A stretch of 33,710 nucleotides of DNA from Cellvibrionales bacterium (GTDB taxonomy: Bacteria > Pseudomonadota > Gammaproteobacteria > Pseudomonadales > Porticoccaceae), in the NCBI GenBank assembly GCA_002746135.1, contig NVWE01000006.1:43498-77207 (forward strand), written 5' to 3'. The first letter of the stretch is position 1; the number at the start of each line of letters is the position of its first letter. The notes under the pieces are model-generated. The model saw only the letters and a list, made by a program, of their open reading frames with translations, was not told the DNA's origin and did no database searches. Of the stretch, positions 1-8,795 are shown in pieces. The position numbers were made by a program, and so were the translations under genes.

Positions 1-194
1 ATATTAGTGCCGACTTTAATCGTGTCTGTCGCCAAAGCAATAGCCTCCGCACAGGCCAGAGCATCACCTCGGCCCTCATTCACCAGCACTGCTTCGTAGC
101 CATGGTCTTCCGCTAACTTGCCAATATCCATTAACTCGCGAGGCGGTGCATCAGTAGCGGTGGATAGTACGATTCCGAGTCTTGTCTGGCTCAT
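1..194 (-). CDS. LLM-class flavin-dependent oxidoreductase, N-terminal fragment (cut by window edge)
   Basis: About 64 N-terminal residues are visible; the gene runs off the left edge. The start ATG at 194 is preceded on the minus strand by an AGAAAGGA ribosome site. The translation begins MSQTRLGIVLSTAT and continues with a helix and the segment GYEAVLVNEGRGDALA. It then reaches ALATDTIKVGTN, the usual beta-1/alpha-1/beta-2 layout of luciferase-like monooxygenases, in which an A-x-x-T-x-x-I-x-x-G-T-x segment follows the first barrel strands. Members use reduced FMN or F420 to oxidise or reduce small organic substrates in the cytoplasm. It lies 89 bp downstream of three SDR genes on the same strand and is probably the distal gene of that unit. 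The cofactor and substrate cannot be told from the fragment. Confidence 0.75.
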   Translation of the reverse strand, partial: MSQTRLGIVLSTATDAPPRELMDIGKLAEDHGYEAVLVNEGRGDALACAEAIALATDTIKVGTN

Positions 195-283
195 GATTTA
201 TCCTTTCTTATTATTTTAATTTAAAATGTAATAGAAAAAAATATCGACCACTCTGGATAATGGCCTGCTACTTTTTGTAACTA

Positions 284-1054
284 TTAAATCATTAAGCCCA
301 TACGCATTCCCGCATCAATGCGAATACATTCACCATTCATCATTGTATTTTCAACTATGTGACAAGCCAATTTCGCAAACTCTTTGGGATTACCGCCACG
401 TTTGGGAAAGGGTACGTTGGCTATCAAACGATTGAAACCTTCTTCACCTGTCTCAGCTTTTGCCAGTGGCGTATCAAAAACACCGGGGCAAATTGTCATC
501 ACACGAATGCCGTAGGGTGCAAGGTCTCGTGCCATCGGTAAAGTCATACCGATAACACCCGCCTTTGAGGCCGCGTAAGCGGTATTACCCACAGGGCCGT
601 CGTAACCAAAAATGGAGGCGACGTTAACAAACACACCGCGTTCACCATCTTCATTGAGTGTATCGAGGGCTATCATATCGGTGCTGGCCAAACGGCAAAC
701 ATCAAAGGTGCCAGTCAAATTCACATTCACCACCCGTAAAAAACTATCGAGGGGATGGGGGCCTTTTTTATTGGTGATTTTACGGCCAATGCCAATGCCC
801 GCTACATTCATCACAATACGCGCCGTGCCTAACTCTGCCTTCACTGTCGCCAACGCTGCTTCAACACTCTCGCCATCGGCTACATCCACTTTTACGGCCA
901 GGCCTCCGACTTCGTTGGCAATGGTTTTGGCGAGGTCGAGGTTAAGATCCAGCACCGCCACTTTAGCGCCCTTGGCCGCCAGCGCACGTACGGTGTCAGC
1001 ACCGAGGCCAGATGCACCACCGGTGACGATGGCAATTTTATTTTTAATATCCAT
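284..1054 (-). CDS. HSD10-type short-chain dehydrogenase (paralogue 1 of 3)
   Basis: A 256-residue classical SDR, a normal length. The Rossmann motif TGGASGLG is at residues 11-18 and Asp36 at the end of beta-2 favours NAD over NADP. NVAG is at 83-86. The catalytic residues are Asn112, Ser147, Tyr160 and Lys164 (YAASK). The TLPMARDLAPYGIRVMTI stretch and the C-terminal NGECIRIDAGMRM resemble type 2 3-hydroxyacyl-CoA / 17-beta-hydroxysteroid dehydrogenase (HSD10), so oxidation of a 3-hydroxyacyl-CoA or an alicyclic/steroid alcohol is the likely role. An AAGGAA ribosome site precedes the ATG. It follows the second paralogue by 38 bp. The P-G-V-F loop carries a Cys (TICPGVF) where the other two copies have Ala. 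Family is certain, substrate unknown. Confidence 0.9.
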   Translation of the reverse strand: MDIKNKIAIVTGGASGLGADTVRALAAKGAKVAVLDLNLDLAKTIANEVGGLAVKVDVADGESVEAALATVKAELGTARIVMNVAGIGIGRKITNKKGPHPLDSFLRVVNVNLTGTFDVCRLASTDMIALDTLNEDGERGVFVNVASIFGYDGPVGNTAYAASKAGVIGMTLPMARDLAPYGIRVMTICPGVFDTPLAKAETGEEGFNRLIANVPFPKRGGNPKEFAKLACHIVENTMMNGECIRIDAGMRMGLMI

Positions 1055-1092
1055 TAAATTTCCTTAATTTTAAATAGGTAAGCACCTACACA

Positions 1093-1848
1093 TTAACCAC
1101 GAAGGGCGCCATCAAGACGAATCACTTCGCCGTTGAGCATGGGGTTCTGGCAAATCTCCAGAGCCATGCTGGCAAATTCTGCGGGGCGACCGGCGCGCTT
1201 AGGGAAGGGTACGGAACCGGCGTAGTCATCGGGTTCACCGCGTAAAACACTGGCGGCCAATGGCGTGTTAAAAACACCCGGTGCAATTGTGGCAACACGA
1301 ATACCGTAGCCCGATAAATCCCGAGCCATAGGCAAAGTCATACCAATCACGGCTGCCTTGGTGGCGGCATAAGCCGTTTGACCAAAGGGGCCATCAAGTC
1401 CGGCAATGGAGGCGACGTTAACAATCACGCCCTGCTCTTCACCTTCAAGCGAGTCAAGCTGGCGAATGGCATCGGCACCGAGGCGGCAAATATTGAATGT
1501 GCCAGTGAGGTTGACGGCAATTTGCTGAGTCAGCGCATCGCGGGGCTGGGGGCCGCCGCCACGTGTTGCCGTGCGCCCGGTAATATCAATACCCGCACAG
1601 TTAATCAAAATACGCGGTGTGCCGTTAATTTCACCCGCCTGTTGCAGCGCTTCGATAACCGACTCTTCAGCGGCCACATCACACTGTACGGCGGCGCAGC
1701 CCAATTCACGCGCGGTGCTTTGCGCTAGTTCGAGGTTGCGATCAAAGATCGCGACTTTCGCCCCTTTTTCACTAAACAGCTTTGCCGTACCGGCACCCAG
1801 ACCCGATGCACCGCCGGTAATAACAACGCTAATGCCATTCACATCCAT
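1093..1848 (-). CDS. HSD10-type short-chain dehydrogenase (paralogue 2 of 3)
   Basis: A 251-residue SDR. TGGASGLG is at residues 11-18, Asp36 marks NAD preference, Asn113 lies in VNLTGT, and Ser147, Tyr160 and Lys164 (YAATK) complete the active site. The C-terminal NGEVIRLDGALRG is the HSD10-like ending, slightly shorter than in its neighbours. One base separates its ATG from the TAA of the upstream paralogue, so the two are almost certainly translationally coupled. The substrate loop differs from both neighbours: TRGGGPQPRDALTQQ replaces a K-G-P-H-x-L-D-x-F segment, and VLRGEPDDYA replaces the loop after TPLA. This suggests a different substrate or reaction direction rather than simple dosage. 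Role in the pathway is inferred. Confidence 0.88.
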   Translation of the reverse strand: MDVNGISVVITGGASGLGAGTAKLFSEKGAKVAIFDRNLELAQSTARELGCAAVQCDVAAEESVIEALQQAGEINGTPRILINCAGIDITGRTATRGGGPQPRDALTQQIAVNLTGTFNICRLGADAIRQLDSLEGEEQGVIVNVASIAGLDGPFGQTAYAATKAAVIGMTLPMARDLSGYGIRVATIAPGVFNTPLAASVLRGEPDDYAGSVPFPKRAGRPAEFASMALEICQNPMLNGEVIRLDGALRG

Positions 1849-1849
1849 T

Positions 1850-2611
1850 TTATGTACCCATCCTAATAGCGCCGTCGATACGGATCATTTCGCCATTGAG
1901 CATGGTGTTTTCGCAGATTTGCTGCACCAGCGAACCAAATTCTAGAGGGTTACCCCAGCGTTTGGGGAAGGGCACGGTGGGAATAATACTGTCGATCCAT
2001 TCCTGGGGAATACCTGCCGCCAAGGGTGTTTCAAACATGCCGGGGGCAATGGTCATCACGCGAATACCGTAGGGCGCAAGGTCGCGGGCCATGGGCAGAG
2101 TCATGCCCTGCACACCGGCTTTTGATGCTGCATAAGCTGCCTGGCCAACGGGGCCATCTTGCGCAACGACGGAGGCGATATTGATCACCACACCGCGCTC
2201 ACCGTCTTCATTTAAGGTCTCGAGGCCGATCATGCCGTAGGCCGCAACGCGGGCAACATTGAAGGTGCCGGTTAAATTCACTTTAATCACGCGCTCGAAT
2301 TCATCCAGCGAGTGAGGGCCTTTCGGACTGGCGGTGCGCACGGCGATATCAATGCCCGCCGCATTTAAAACGATACGCGGCGCACCGAGTTTTTCAACCA
2401 CCTGAGCAATCGCGACTTCAACGGCGGGGCCGTCGCTGACATCACATTCGATGGCAATGCCACCCACTTCTGCGGCTAGCTCAGTGGCCAGAGCCAAATT
2501 GCGATCGAGCAGTGCACACTTGGCACCCGCTTTACTGAGGATTCTGGCGGCACCTGCCCCCAAACCTGATGCACCACCGGTAATTAATGCGACTTGTCCT
2601 TCTACGTTCAT
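1850..2611 (-). CDS. HSD10-type short-chain dehydrogenase (paralogue 3 of 3)
   Basis: A 253-residue SDR with the same frame of motifs as its two downstream neighbours: TGGASGLG at 11-18, Asp36, NAAG at 83-86, VNLTGT, Ser147, Tyr160 and Lys164. Its ending NGEMIRIDGAIRMGT is the closest of the three to HSD10. An AAAGAGGT ribosome site sits seven bases before the ATG. It is the first of the three in transcription order and follows the MFS transporter gene after a gap holding a 12-bp inverted repeat. Expected activity is NAD-dependent oxidation of a 3-hydroxyacyl-CoA or a ring hydroxyl group. The tandem triplet probably arose by duplication followed by divergence of the substrate loops. Confidence 0.9.
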   Translation of the reverse strand: MNVEGQVALITGGASGLGAGAARILSKAGAKCALLDRNLALATELAAEVGGIAIECDVSDGPAVEVAIAQVVEKLGAPRIVLNAAGIDIAVRTASPKGPHSLDEFERVIKVNLTGTFNVARVAAYGMIGLETLNEDGERGVVINIASVVAQDGPVGQAAYAASKAGVQGMTLPMARDLAPYGIRVMTIAPGMFETPLAAGIPQEWIDSIIPTVPFPKRWGNPLEFGSLVQQICENTMLNGEMIRIDGAIRMGT

Positions 2612-2655
2612 GTTCGACCTCTTTAGATTTACGATTAAATAAATAGTTGTTTTGG

Positions 2656-2689
2656 TGCCCCTAAATTTAGGCCCATCAATTTAGGGGCA
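2656..2689. terminator. 12-bp perfect hairpin between the MFS transporter and SDR genes
   Basis: The arms TGCCCCTAAATT (2656-2667) and AATTTAGGGGCA (2678-2689) are exact complements around a 10-base loop. The hairpin lies 31 bp after the transporter stop codon and 44 bp before the first SDR start. No good T-run follows on either strand, so it may be an attenuating or processing hairpin, or an operator, rather than a strong intrinsic terminator. Confidence 0.5.
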
Positions 2690-2720
2690 ATCACATTTTC
2701 ATAGGGCTCAACTCACGGCA

Positions 2721-4034
2721 TTACTCGTGAGGAGCGGGATTCGGCAAGCGTGGTGCTGCCAGCCATAATAGCAGTGGAGATACTACCGCCAACACGGCGC
2801 TGACCACTAACATTGCGCTATAACCGCCGGTGACATCGTAGAGCCAGCCGCCCAACCAGGCGCCGATGGCTGCACCCAGGGAACCGGAAATCGCCAGGGT
2901 ACCGAAGATGGATGGAAAGAAAGGACTGGTGAATAAATCGCGCGATGTGGCGGGGAAAATGGGGGTATTGGCACCGTAACCAAAACCGACAAAAATCGCA
3001 AAGCTCACGGCCACCCACAACGCCAACATAGAGCTGAGATAAACCAGAGCGGCAATCGCCAACAAATTACACACGGCGGCCAAAGTATAGGCTCGCTCAC
3101 GACCGATGCGGTCAGACAGGTTGCCCCAGACCAGCTGCCCGGCAATACTTGAAATACCGATCACACCGGCAATAAATGAGCTCTCAGTTTTAGCAATGCC
3201 CTGATCGACCATAAAGGCAAACTGGTGCATTAAAAGGATTTGCGCGACACAGGCGCCGGTCAAAAAGCAGGCCCCGGCCAGCCAAAAACGCGGCGATCGC
3301 CAAGCCGTTTTAAGTACCCAGTCGTGATAAAGTGGTTCGTCCGGCACGCTTTGCGTTTTGCTAGCAGCGGATACTGGCAGCTTTTCTTCACTTTCTTTTA
3401 CAGGCCCATCTTCGGGCATTTTCAATAAAAACAAGGCAGCGGGAATCACCCACAGTGGCCCAAGTGTAGCCAGAATAATAAAGGTGTGGCGCCATCCATA
3501 AGCTTCTATCCAGGCATTAATTGCCGGTACACCGACTAAAATACCCAGGCCGATGCCTGCCATCGCATAGCCAAGGGCCGTACCCATTTTTGTGGGGTAC
3601 CAGCGTTCTACCATAACGATAAAAGGTATCCAGCCCGCCTGAGAAATACCAATCGCAGAGATAACACCAAAGGTGATGTAAAGCTGCCACCAGGTTTGCA
3701 CCTGCGAGGTGAGTAACATGCCAACAGTAAAAATCAGCCCGCCCAGGGCTATGGTTCGCTGCACGCCAATCTTTTCGACCATACGGCCATTCATCGGCCC
3801 CGCCAGGCCGTGGACGACACTCAAGACAGAGATCGCCCCCGCCGTTAGTGAGCGACTCCAGCCCATATCATCCACCAGGGCAACGAGAAACACTGAGTAG
3901 GCAAACCACACGCCGTAAACAACGCCGAGTGTGACAAACGCAACGAAAATGGCCATCGGCCCATGCCAAGTGCTTTGTTCACCACCCGCCTTCAATTCAC
4001 CCGTATTGGGATCATCCGGGATTTTTTCTGCCAT
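2721..4034 (-). CDS. MFS transporter, monocarboxylate/OxlT-like
   Basis: A 437-residue protein with about twelve hydrophobic segments, a short charged N-terminus and a hydrophilic central loop (near residues 205-240) between two six-helix halves. This is a normal MFS plan. The first helix region (FVTLGVVYGVWFAYSVFLVA) and the following D-x-G-W-S-R-S-x-T-A-G-A-I-S stretch are characteristic of the monocarboxylate/oxalate-formate antiporter branch. An LSDRIGRERAYT segment is the second-half loop motif. It probably sits in the inner membrane and imports an organic acid substrate of the surrounding catabolic genes. It lies between a monooxygenase and three SDR genes on one strand. The ribosome site is weak. 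The transported compound is not known. Confidence 0.85.
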   Translation of the reverse strand: MAEKIPDDPNTGELKAGGEQSTWHGPMAIFVAFVTLGVVYGVWFAYSVFLVALVDDMGWSRSLTAGAISVLSVVHGLAGPMNGRMVEKIGVQRTIALGGLIFTVGMLLTSQVQTWWQLYITFGVISAIGISQAGWIPFIVMVERWYPTKMGTALGYAMAGIGLGILVGVPAINAWIEAYGWRHTFIILATLGPLWVIPAALFLLKMPEDGPVKESEEKLPVSAASKTQSVPDEPLYHDWVLKTAWRSPRFWLAGACFLTGACVAQILLMHQFAFMVDQGIAKTESSFIAGVIGISSIAGQLVWGNLSDRIGRERAYTLAAVCNLLAIAALVYLSSMLALWVAVSFAIFVGFGYGANTPIFPATSRDLFTSPFFPSIFGTLAISGSLGAAIGAWLGGWLYDVTGGYSAMLVVSAVLAVVSPLLLWLAAPRLPNPAPHE

Positions 4035-4180
4035 TGTTATTATCTACTCTATGGGAATGCCGGGGAACCTGTCCGAGAATAGAAAACCTACTATGGAAAC
4101 GCTCCTAGCAGGCTTAGTCAATTCCAAGCATATATATGATTATGACAGCTGCAGCCCAGTCAGTAGCAATCGACAGGTGC

Positions 4181-5395
4181 TCAATAACGCAAAGCAGGCG
4201 TCGGGGCTTTATCCTGTAGAAGAAATTCACCCACACTTCGAATGCGCAAGTTCACAGGGTCGTGCAAACTGAGAGTACGAATATCACGCCAGAAGCGATC
4301 GAGGTTTTGCTCTCTGAGTGAAGCACGTGCACCACAGGCAGTAAAAACCTCCTGACACACTTTAAGACCGGTCTCAGTGGCAACAATTTTGGCCTGAGAA
4401 ACGGCAACTGAGGCTGCCGCACGTAAGCCAGCCATTTCTTCAGGGCTGGCAGTGGCTCTGGCCGCTAGAGCCACATCAACCAAGCGAGCTGCTTCGAAGG
4501 TCATGGCCTCTGCCGCTGCCAATTGGGCACTTAAACCACCGATAATATTGAGAATGTAAGGGTCGTCCACGGCCTTATCGAAATCCAGGCCTGGCCAGGG
4601 GTAAGCACGGGTTTTTTCTTTGACATAAGTAACACCCTCACGCAAGGCTCCTTTAGCAGCACCAATAAATATACTGGTAAAGCCAATTTGCGTAATAGGC
4701 CCTAATAAATTAGTAACGCCCATTTGACGACTTTCATCGGTAATACTGGTCATTACTAATTCAGATGGCGCGAAAACTTTATCAAACACTGTCGTACCAC
4801 TACCTGTGCCTCTTTGGCCCATGGCATCCCAGTCGTCGATTATTTCCAGGCCTTTGGCATCTTTCGGCACGATAGCGAGGCCCAGGTTATTACCGTACAT
4901 GCCAATCACAGCGAGCTGATCACCGGCTAATGAACCTGTTGAGAAAAACTTTTTGCCCGTAATTTCAACGCCACCCTTAACAGGCGTTAGTGTTAGGTCG
5001 TAGCCTTTTTTCAGATTATTCGTTTTTTCAGAAGCAGCGTTACCTAAAAAGCAGTTCCTCTCAACAATATCGGCAAAGATTATTTTCTTTAAACTCTCCG
5101 GTGCCAATTCATCAAGAAAAGATGCGCCAAGCAAACAGTGAACTAAAAACATTTGTCCTATCGCTGGATTACCTTGTGACAAAGACATAATTGCTCGTGT
5201 TACATCTGTACAGGAAGCGCCCATACCCCCGTAACTTAGAGGCACTGAAAAGCCCAACAAACCACTTTGCTTAAGTTTATCCATCTCTTCTTTAGGGTAT
5301 TCTCCCTTTAAATCACGTTCTGCGTAGGTCTTGGCAAACACATCGGACAAATCGTCAATGCGAGATAGAACTTCATTCATACTTTCAATGGGCAT
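4181..5395 (-). CDS. Acyl-CoA-dehydrogenase-fold flavin monooxygenase (SfnB/DszC-like)
   Basis: A 404-residue protein with the ACAD three-domain plan: an N-terminal helical domain, a middle beta domain with GGVEITGKKFFSTGS (residues 141-155), and a C-terminal helical domain. The ending S-L-H-D-P-V (376-381) and the Ser in F-S-T-G (Ser152) match flavin-dependent monooxygenases of the DszC/SfnB/HpaH group. In that group a His replaces the Glu base of true dehydrogenases (family knowledge, recalled). Such enzymes insert oxygen using FMNH2 or FADH2 from a separate reductase; no reductase is visible in this window. The AAGGAAAGG ribosome site before the ATG is strong. It sits 48 bp after the DUF1302 gene, within the same transcription unit. 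A plain acyl-CoA dehydrogenase role is the less likely alternative. Confidence 0.8.
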   Translation of the reverse strand: MPIESMNEVLSRIDDLSDVFAKTYAERDLKGEYPKEEMDKLKQSGLLGFSVPLSYGGMGASCTDVTRAIMSLSQGNPAIGQMFLVHCLLGASFLDELAPESLKKIIFADIVERNCFLGNAASEKTNNLKKGYDLTLTPVKGGVEITGKKFFSTGSLAGDQLAVIGMYGNNLGLAIVPKDAKGLEIIDDWDAMGQRGTGSGTTVFDKVFAPSELVMTSITDESRQMGVTNLLGPITQIGFTSIFIGAAKGALREGVTYVKEKTRAYPWPGLDFDKAVDDPYILNIIGGLSAQLAAAEAMTFEAARLVDVALAARATASPEEMAGLRAAASVAVSQAKIVATETGLKVCQEVFTACGARASLREQNLDRFWRDIRTLSLHDPVNLRIRSVGEFLLQDKAPTPALRY

Positions 5396-5443
5396 TGCCT
5401 TTCCTTAAATGATTTCAGGTTACACAACAGTGCAGTGGATAAT

Positions 5444-7045
5444 TTAGAACTGATAAGTCGCTGTAAATACAGTTTCATTACGGCGAATCCCCGGCTCACC
5501 CAAATACGAGCCAAGGCCCCATGGCCCTGTATCATCACCGTCAGTCCGCCAATATAAATGCTGTTCTACAGCAAAAACCAGGTGTTTTGAAAACAGGTAT
5601 TCCATCTTTATTTTGCTGTAAGAGCCCGTCGAACGAGGGTCATAGGCAAAGACAAATAATGGCTTCCAAAGGCCAGCCGCGCCGTAAGTGGTCGACGCTG
5701 AAAAAGTGATAACAAATTCATCCTGATCGAGTCTATTATTATTTTCACTGACATAACGGTCTGGTACTGTTACGCCATTCACCGTAGCAGGGCTTACATC
5801 ATAAAAAGCGGATCCCTGATAATAGTTATTGTAATCAAGGTAACGGCGCCAGAAAAACTGGGTGGATATAAAGAATGTACGTAGCTTATTTAATGCAGGG
5901 ATCCAGGTCGGCCGATCGATACCAATCATCACCACCGACTGTTTAGCCGTATCAAAGCTATTTCCATTTGGGTTTGCTCTATCGGGGGCCCCAGCAGCGA
6001 TAGCAACGGGGACACCCGAGGTAATCGTCGATTCAAGACGAAAAACCGATTGTGTATATCGATCTTCCGAAAAACTTGCCGTGACACCAAACACATTGAT
6101 ACGGGGATTAACTGTCTCAACATCTACATTAAATACACCAAGGCTATCAAGCCCTGCTGATTTAACTTTCACACCGGTAGTCTGTGAGAAACCATAATAA
6201 TAATTGACACTAAAATCGACTTCATTCCAGATACCCTTAAAACGAAAGCCACCCTGCATATTACTGAGTTTCCTATCATCTGGAGCACCATCGGTAACCG
6301 TCACGTTAAGGTCATGCAGCGTGTTACCAATAAGGACGGAGTTCGCATTATGACTTTGAGAACCAAGACCTCTAATTGCCCAGGGACGGGGATAGCGAGT
6401 CGCCGCTTTAGTCGCCTGAAAATCATCCGGGATAAGTATAAGCTCAAGAAAGGTCTCATCAAATGGCCCGATCTTACCAACATCCCATATACCCCTGGCC
6501 ATCCATAACGGAATACGAATGTCTTCCCAAGATTCACGGGTACCGTGCCATGTTCTATCTAGAGGGTTAATGACATCGAGGGCACGAAAGTTGTCTGTCT
6601 CACCCCAAACAACTTGTTGCTTGCCAAGACGAAGGGAAAAAGGTGCCATCGAAAAATCAACGAAGGCTTCACGTATTTTGTATTCCTCTTTCCCTCTATC
6701 ATGCAACGATCCATAGCTATCGCGAATATCATAGGCGGAGTCATAAACAGCACGACCAAGAAAGGTAAAGGTTGCCTCGTCAATAGGGCCGGATGCGAAA
6801 CGATTAAACATCTGTCCATCTTTCAGAAAATAGTATTTCCCCTCTAACTGGGCCGTATTTCTCTGATGAGTAAGTTCACCATCATGGAAAAAAGAAGCCC
6901 CGTTTTTCATGATATTGTAGGCCTTCACAAAGCCTTCAAGTTCCAAATCTTCACCGACATTCACAATACCCCACGACAACATTGACGCGAAGGTTGTACT
7001 TGAAATAATTAAAATTTTGGCGATTTTCTTTCGACACATAAACAT
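5444..7045 (-). CDS. DUF1302 outer-membrane beta-barrel protein
   Basis: A 533-residue exported protein. I chose the ATG at 7045 because GAGG lies eight bases upstream and because it places a signal peptide (positive CRKK then a hydrophobic run) at the very N-terminus; an ATG 36 bp further upstream has no good ribosome site. The body is rich in alternating beta strands, with RLGKQQVVWGETDNFRALDV and NPLDRTWH, the hallmark of DUF1302. It ends in a strand with a terminal Phe (TATYQF), as outer-membrane barrels do. DUF1302 genes usually pair with DUF1329 genes, as here, and are repeatedly found with steroid, terpene or hydrocarbon catabolism. A channel or export role for hydrophobic compounds is inferred, not shown. 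Confidence 0.85.
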   Translation of the reverse strand: MFMCRKKIAKILIISSTTFASMLSWGIVNVGEDLELEGFVKAYNIMKNGASFFHDGELTHQRNTAQLEGKYYFLKDGQMFNRFASGPIDEATFTFLGRAVYDSAYDIRDSYGSLHDRGKEEYKIREAFVDFSMAPFSLRLGKQQVVWGETDNFRALDVINPLDRTWHGTRESWEDIRIPLWMARGIWDVGKIGPFDETFLELILIPDDFQATKAATRYPRPWAIRGLGSQSHNANSVLIGNTLHDLNVTVTDGAPDDRKLSNMQGGFRFKGIWNEVDFSVNYYYGFSQTTGVKVKSAGLDSLGVFNVDVETVNPRINVFGVTASFSEDRYTQSVFRLESTITSGVPVAIAAGAPDRANPNGNSFDTAKQSVVMIGIDRPTWIPALNKLRTFFISTQFFWRRYLDYNNYYQGSAFYDVSPATVNGVTVPDRYVSENNNRLDQDEFVITFSASTTYGAAGLWKPLFVFAYDPRSTGSYSKIKMEYLFSKHLVFAVEQHLYWRTDGDDTGPWGLGSYLGEPGIRRNETVFTATYQF

Positions 7046-7133
7046 GTAGTTAACCTCGATACGAAAGTGGTTTTTTGACATAACGGAAGCCTGACTCTCA
7101 AGCCTCCGCTTTCAAATAGATTGCTACAATTGC

Positions 7134-8465
7134 TTAGCGACGACCGCTAATCATATTACGCAACGAATAAAACTGCTTAGCCCGTGCTGCGGTAAATTCT
7201 TTCTTGTTTGTAAAGCAGTGGGTCATCGTTGCATGGGGTTTTTTGGCATTGATATCCGTTTGCCCCAAATGTAAAAATACAGAATGGCCTACACTTTTAG
7301 AATAATCCTGCTTAATAAAAGGCGCCTGTGCTGGCGGCTCTTTATCGTAATCTTCAGAATATTTCAGGAAGTGTTGATTCATACGAAACAACTGATCATC
7401 TTTTTTATCAAAAGCGAACATCCAGTGCGTCCAGTAGGTTTCAGCATCAACAAAAACCACCCGCGCACTGTAAGGATGATCTTCACTTTTTGGCTTAATC
7501 AAAACAACATGAGTATCGCGCACTTCCCAGCGTGTCTTGTGCGGCACCCATAAACTGTCCCCGCCAAATTCAGGGTTAGATTCAACATTAATCGTTGCCA
7601 ATATTTTTCGTTTACCCAAATACTCCCAGGTATTTTCGTAAACCTTACCGCCAAAACCATTATTATCCTCACGGATCATATCCATACCCATCAACTCACC
7701 GGTTCGCTCAGAGGCAAGTGTTCGGCGTGGCTTTCGCTGTGCTGGCATATACAACCAGCCCGAGTTTTCTCGGCGATGGTCAACATAGGTGATGGACATA
7801 TCTTTTGCCCCGGCCATATCCCGCGGCGAACGGAACTCCATAACCCGCTTACTTTTAACCTCTTCATAACCCGGCACTAAACTATGGTCACCCCGTGCAT
7901 AAGTTGCAGATGTGTTGGTATATTCCATAATGCGATCAAGCTTACCGCTTTCACCCCGCAACCAGGTCACCATAGGCATATCAAAATCATTAGTGCCGGG
8001 GCGCCAAAGCATATTCCAGATAACTTTTTGACCTGCGACAGGGTCGTCGGCCTTTATTTCAGAAAAAGGAAACCCACCCCCCGTAAATCCAACGAGAGTA
8101 GCGTCTTCATCTAATTTATAGTCAACCGCCATATTTTTACCCCAGTGATCAGGTGCAGGGTAGTTTCTGGTTACTCCGATCTCCATATCCATATTATCGA
8201 AAAAATAATACTTCCATGCTGTATGGGGAATAAGCGCTTCAAGCTTTTGCCCCCGATCATTTATGGTGAGATGTTGGCCTGGGGTTAATTCAGCATCAGG
8301 GCGGGAATTTTCAATCCAGTCACGTAAGGACTGATAGCTTTGATCTTCCGCATGCAACGACAAGGGCAAGCACAGTGATGTCGCCATAGCCAATGCGGGA
8401 AGCACCTTCCCAGAAATCCGATGGTTCGCGATGTGTTTAAGAGGAGCTATATTATCTGTATTCAT
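7134..8465 (-). CDS. DUF1329 exported protein (LolA/LppX-like fold expected)
   Basis: A 443-residue protein, normal for DUF1329. A hydrophobic signal segment at residues 21-37 ends in LHA with predicted cleavage after Ala39. The mature part carries the family's typical stretches, including DHRRENSGWLYMPAQRKPRR around residue 230 and WEYLGKRKIL. A very strong AAGGAAGGGAA ribosome site precedes the ATG. It is the first gene of the leftward unit and is followed after 88 bp by the DUF1302 barrel. The family is thought to act in the periplasm with DUF1302 and often with an RND/MMPL transporter to move hydrophobic cargo. No RND gene is present in this window, so the partner is elsewhere or absent. 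The function is inferred from genomic association only. Confidence 0.85.
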   Translation of the reverse strand: MNTDNIAPLKHIANHRISGKVLPALAMATSLCLPLSLHAEDQSYQSLRDWIENSRPDAELTPGQHLTINDRGQKLEALIPHTAWKYYFFDNMDMEIGVTRNYPAPDHWGKNMAVDYKLDEDATLVGFTGGGFPFSEIKADDPVAGQKVIWNMLWRPGTNDFDMPMVTWLRGESGKLDRIMEYTNTSATYARGDHSLVPGYEEVKSKRVMEFRSPRDMAGAKDMSITYVDHRRENSGWLYMPAQRKPRRTLASERTGELMGMDMIREDNNGFGGKVYENTWEYLGKRKILATINVESNPEFGGDSLWVPHKTRWEVRDTHVVLIKPKSEDHPYSARVVFVDAETYWTHWMFAFDKKDDQLFRMNQHFLKYSEDYDKEPPAQAPFIKQDYSKSVGHSVFLHLGQTDINAKKPHATMTHCFTNKKEFTAARAKQFYSLRNMISGRR

Positions 8466-8795
8466 GATTTCCCTTCCTTCTAATTTGTGAAGAAAAAATC
8501 AATTAAGCAACACCTTTAAATCCCGAAATTTTTTCCGTTTTTTATTTTAAATAGTGGTGCATTAATTAATTTTATTTTCAACACGCCCTGATCTTTGAAA
8601 ATTGCTGAAGTCGGCACGACGTACGGCCATTCACAGCCATCTTATTATCAACTTTTATTTATATACGAACAAATTGATGCTATCTCACGTCCCCCTAAAT
8701 ATCAAGCCTCTGTGCATTCCTTCAACAAAAATGATCAGACTCATACAATAAAACAGATTCAATCGACTCGATAAATCATGGTACTGCATCCGCGC
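8466..8795. other. AT-rich gene-free leader region
   Basis: About 330 bp upstream of the DUF1329 gene without a convincing reading frame. The part next to the start is strongly AT-rich (poly-T and ATTAATTAATTTTATTTT tracts near 8520-8580) and presumably carries the promoter of the leftward unit. I could not pick a -35/-10 pair with confidence. The right part, 8700-8795, may include the decayed tail of the cytochrome gene described next. Confidence 0.4.
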
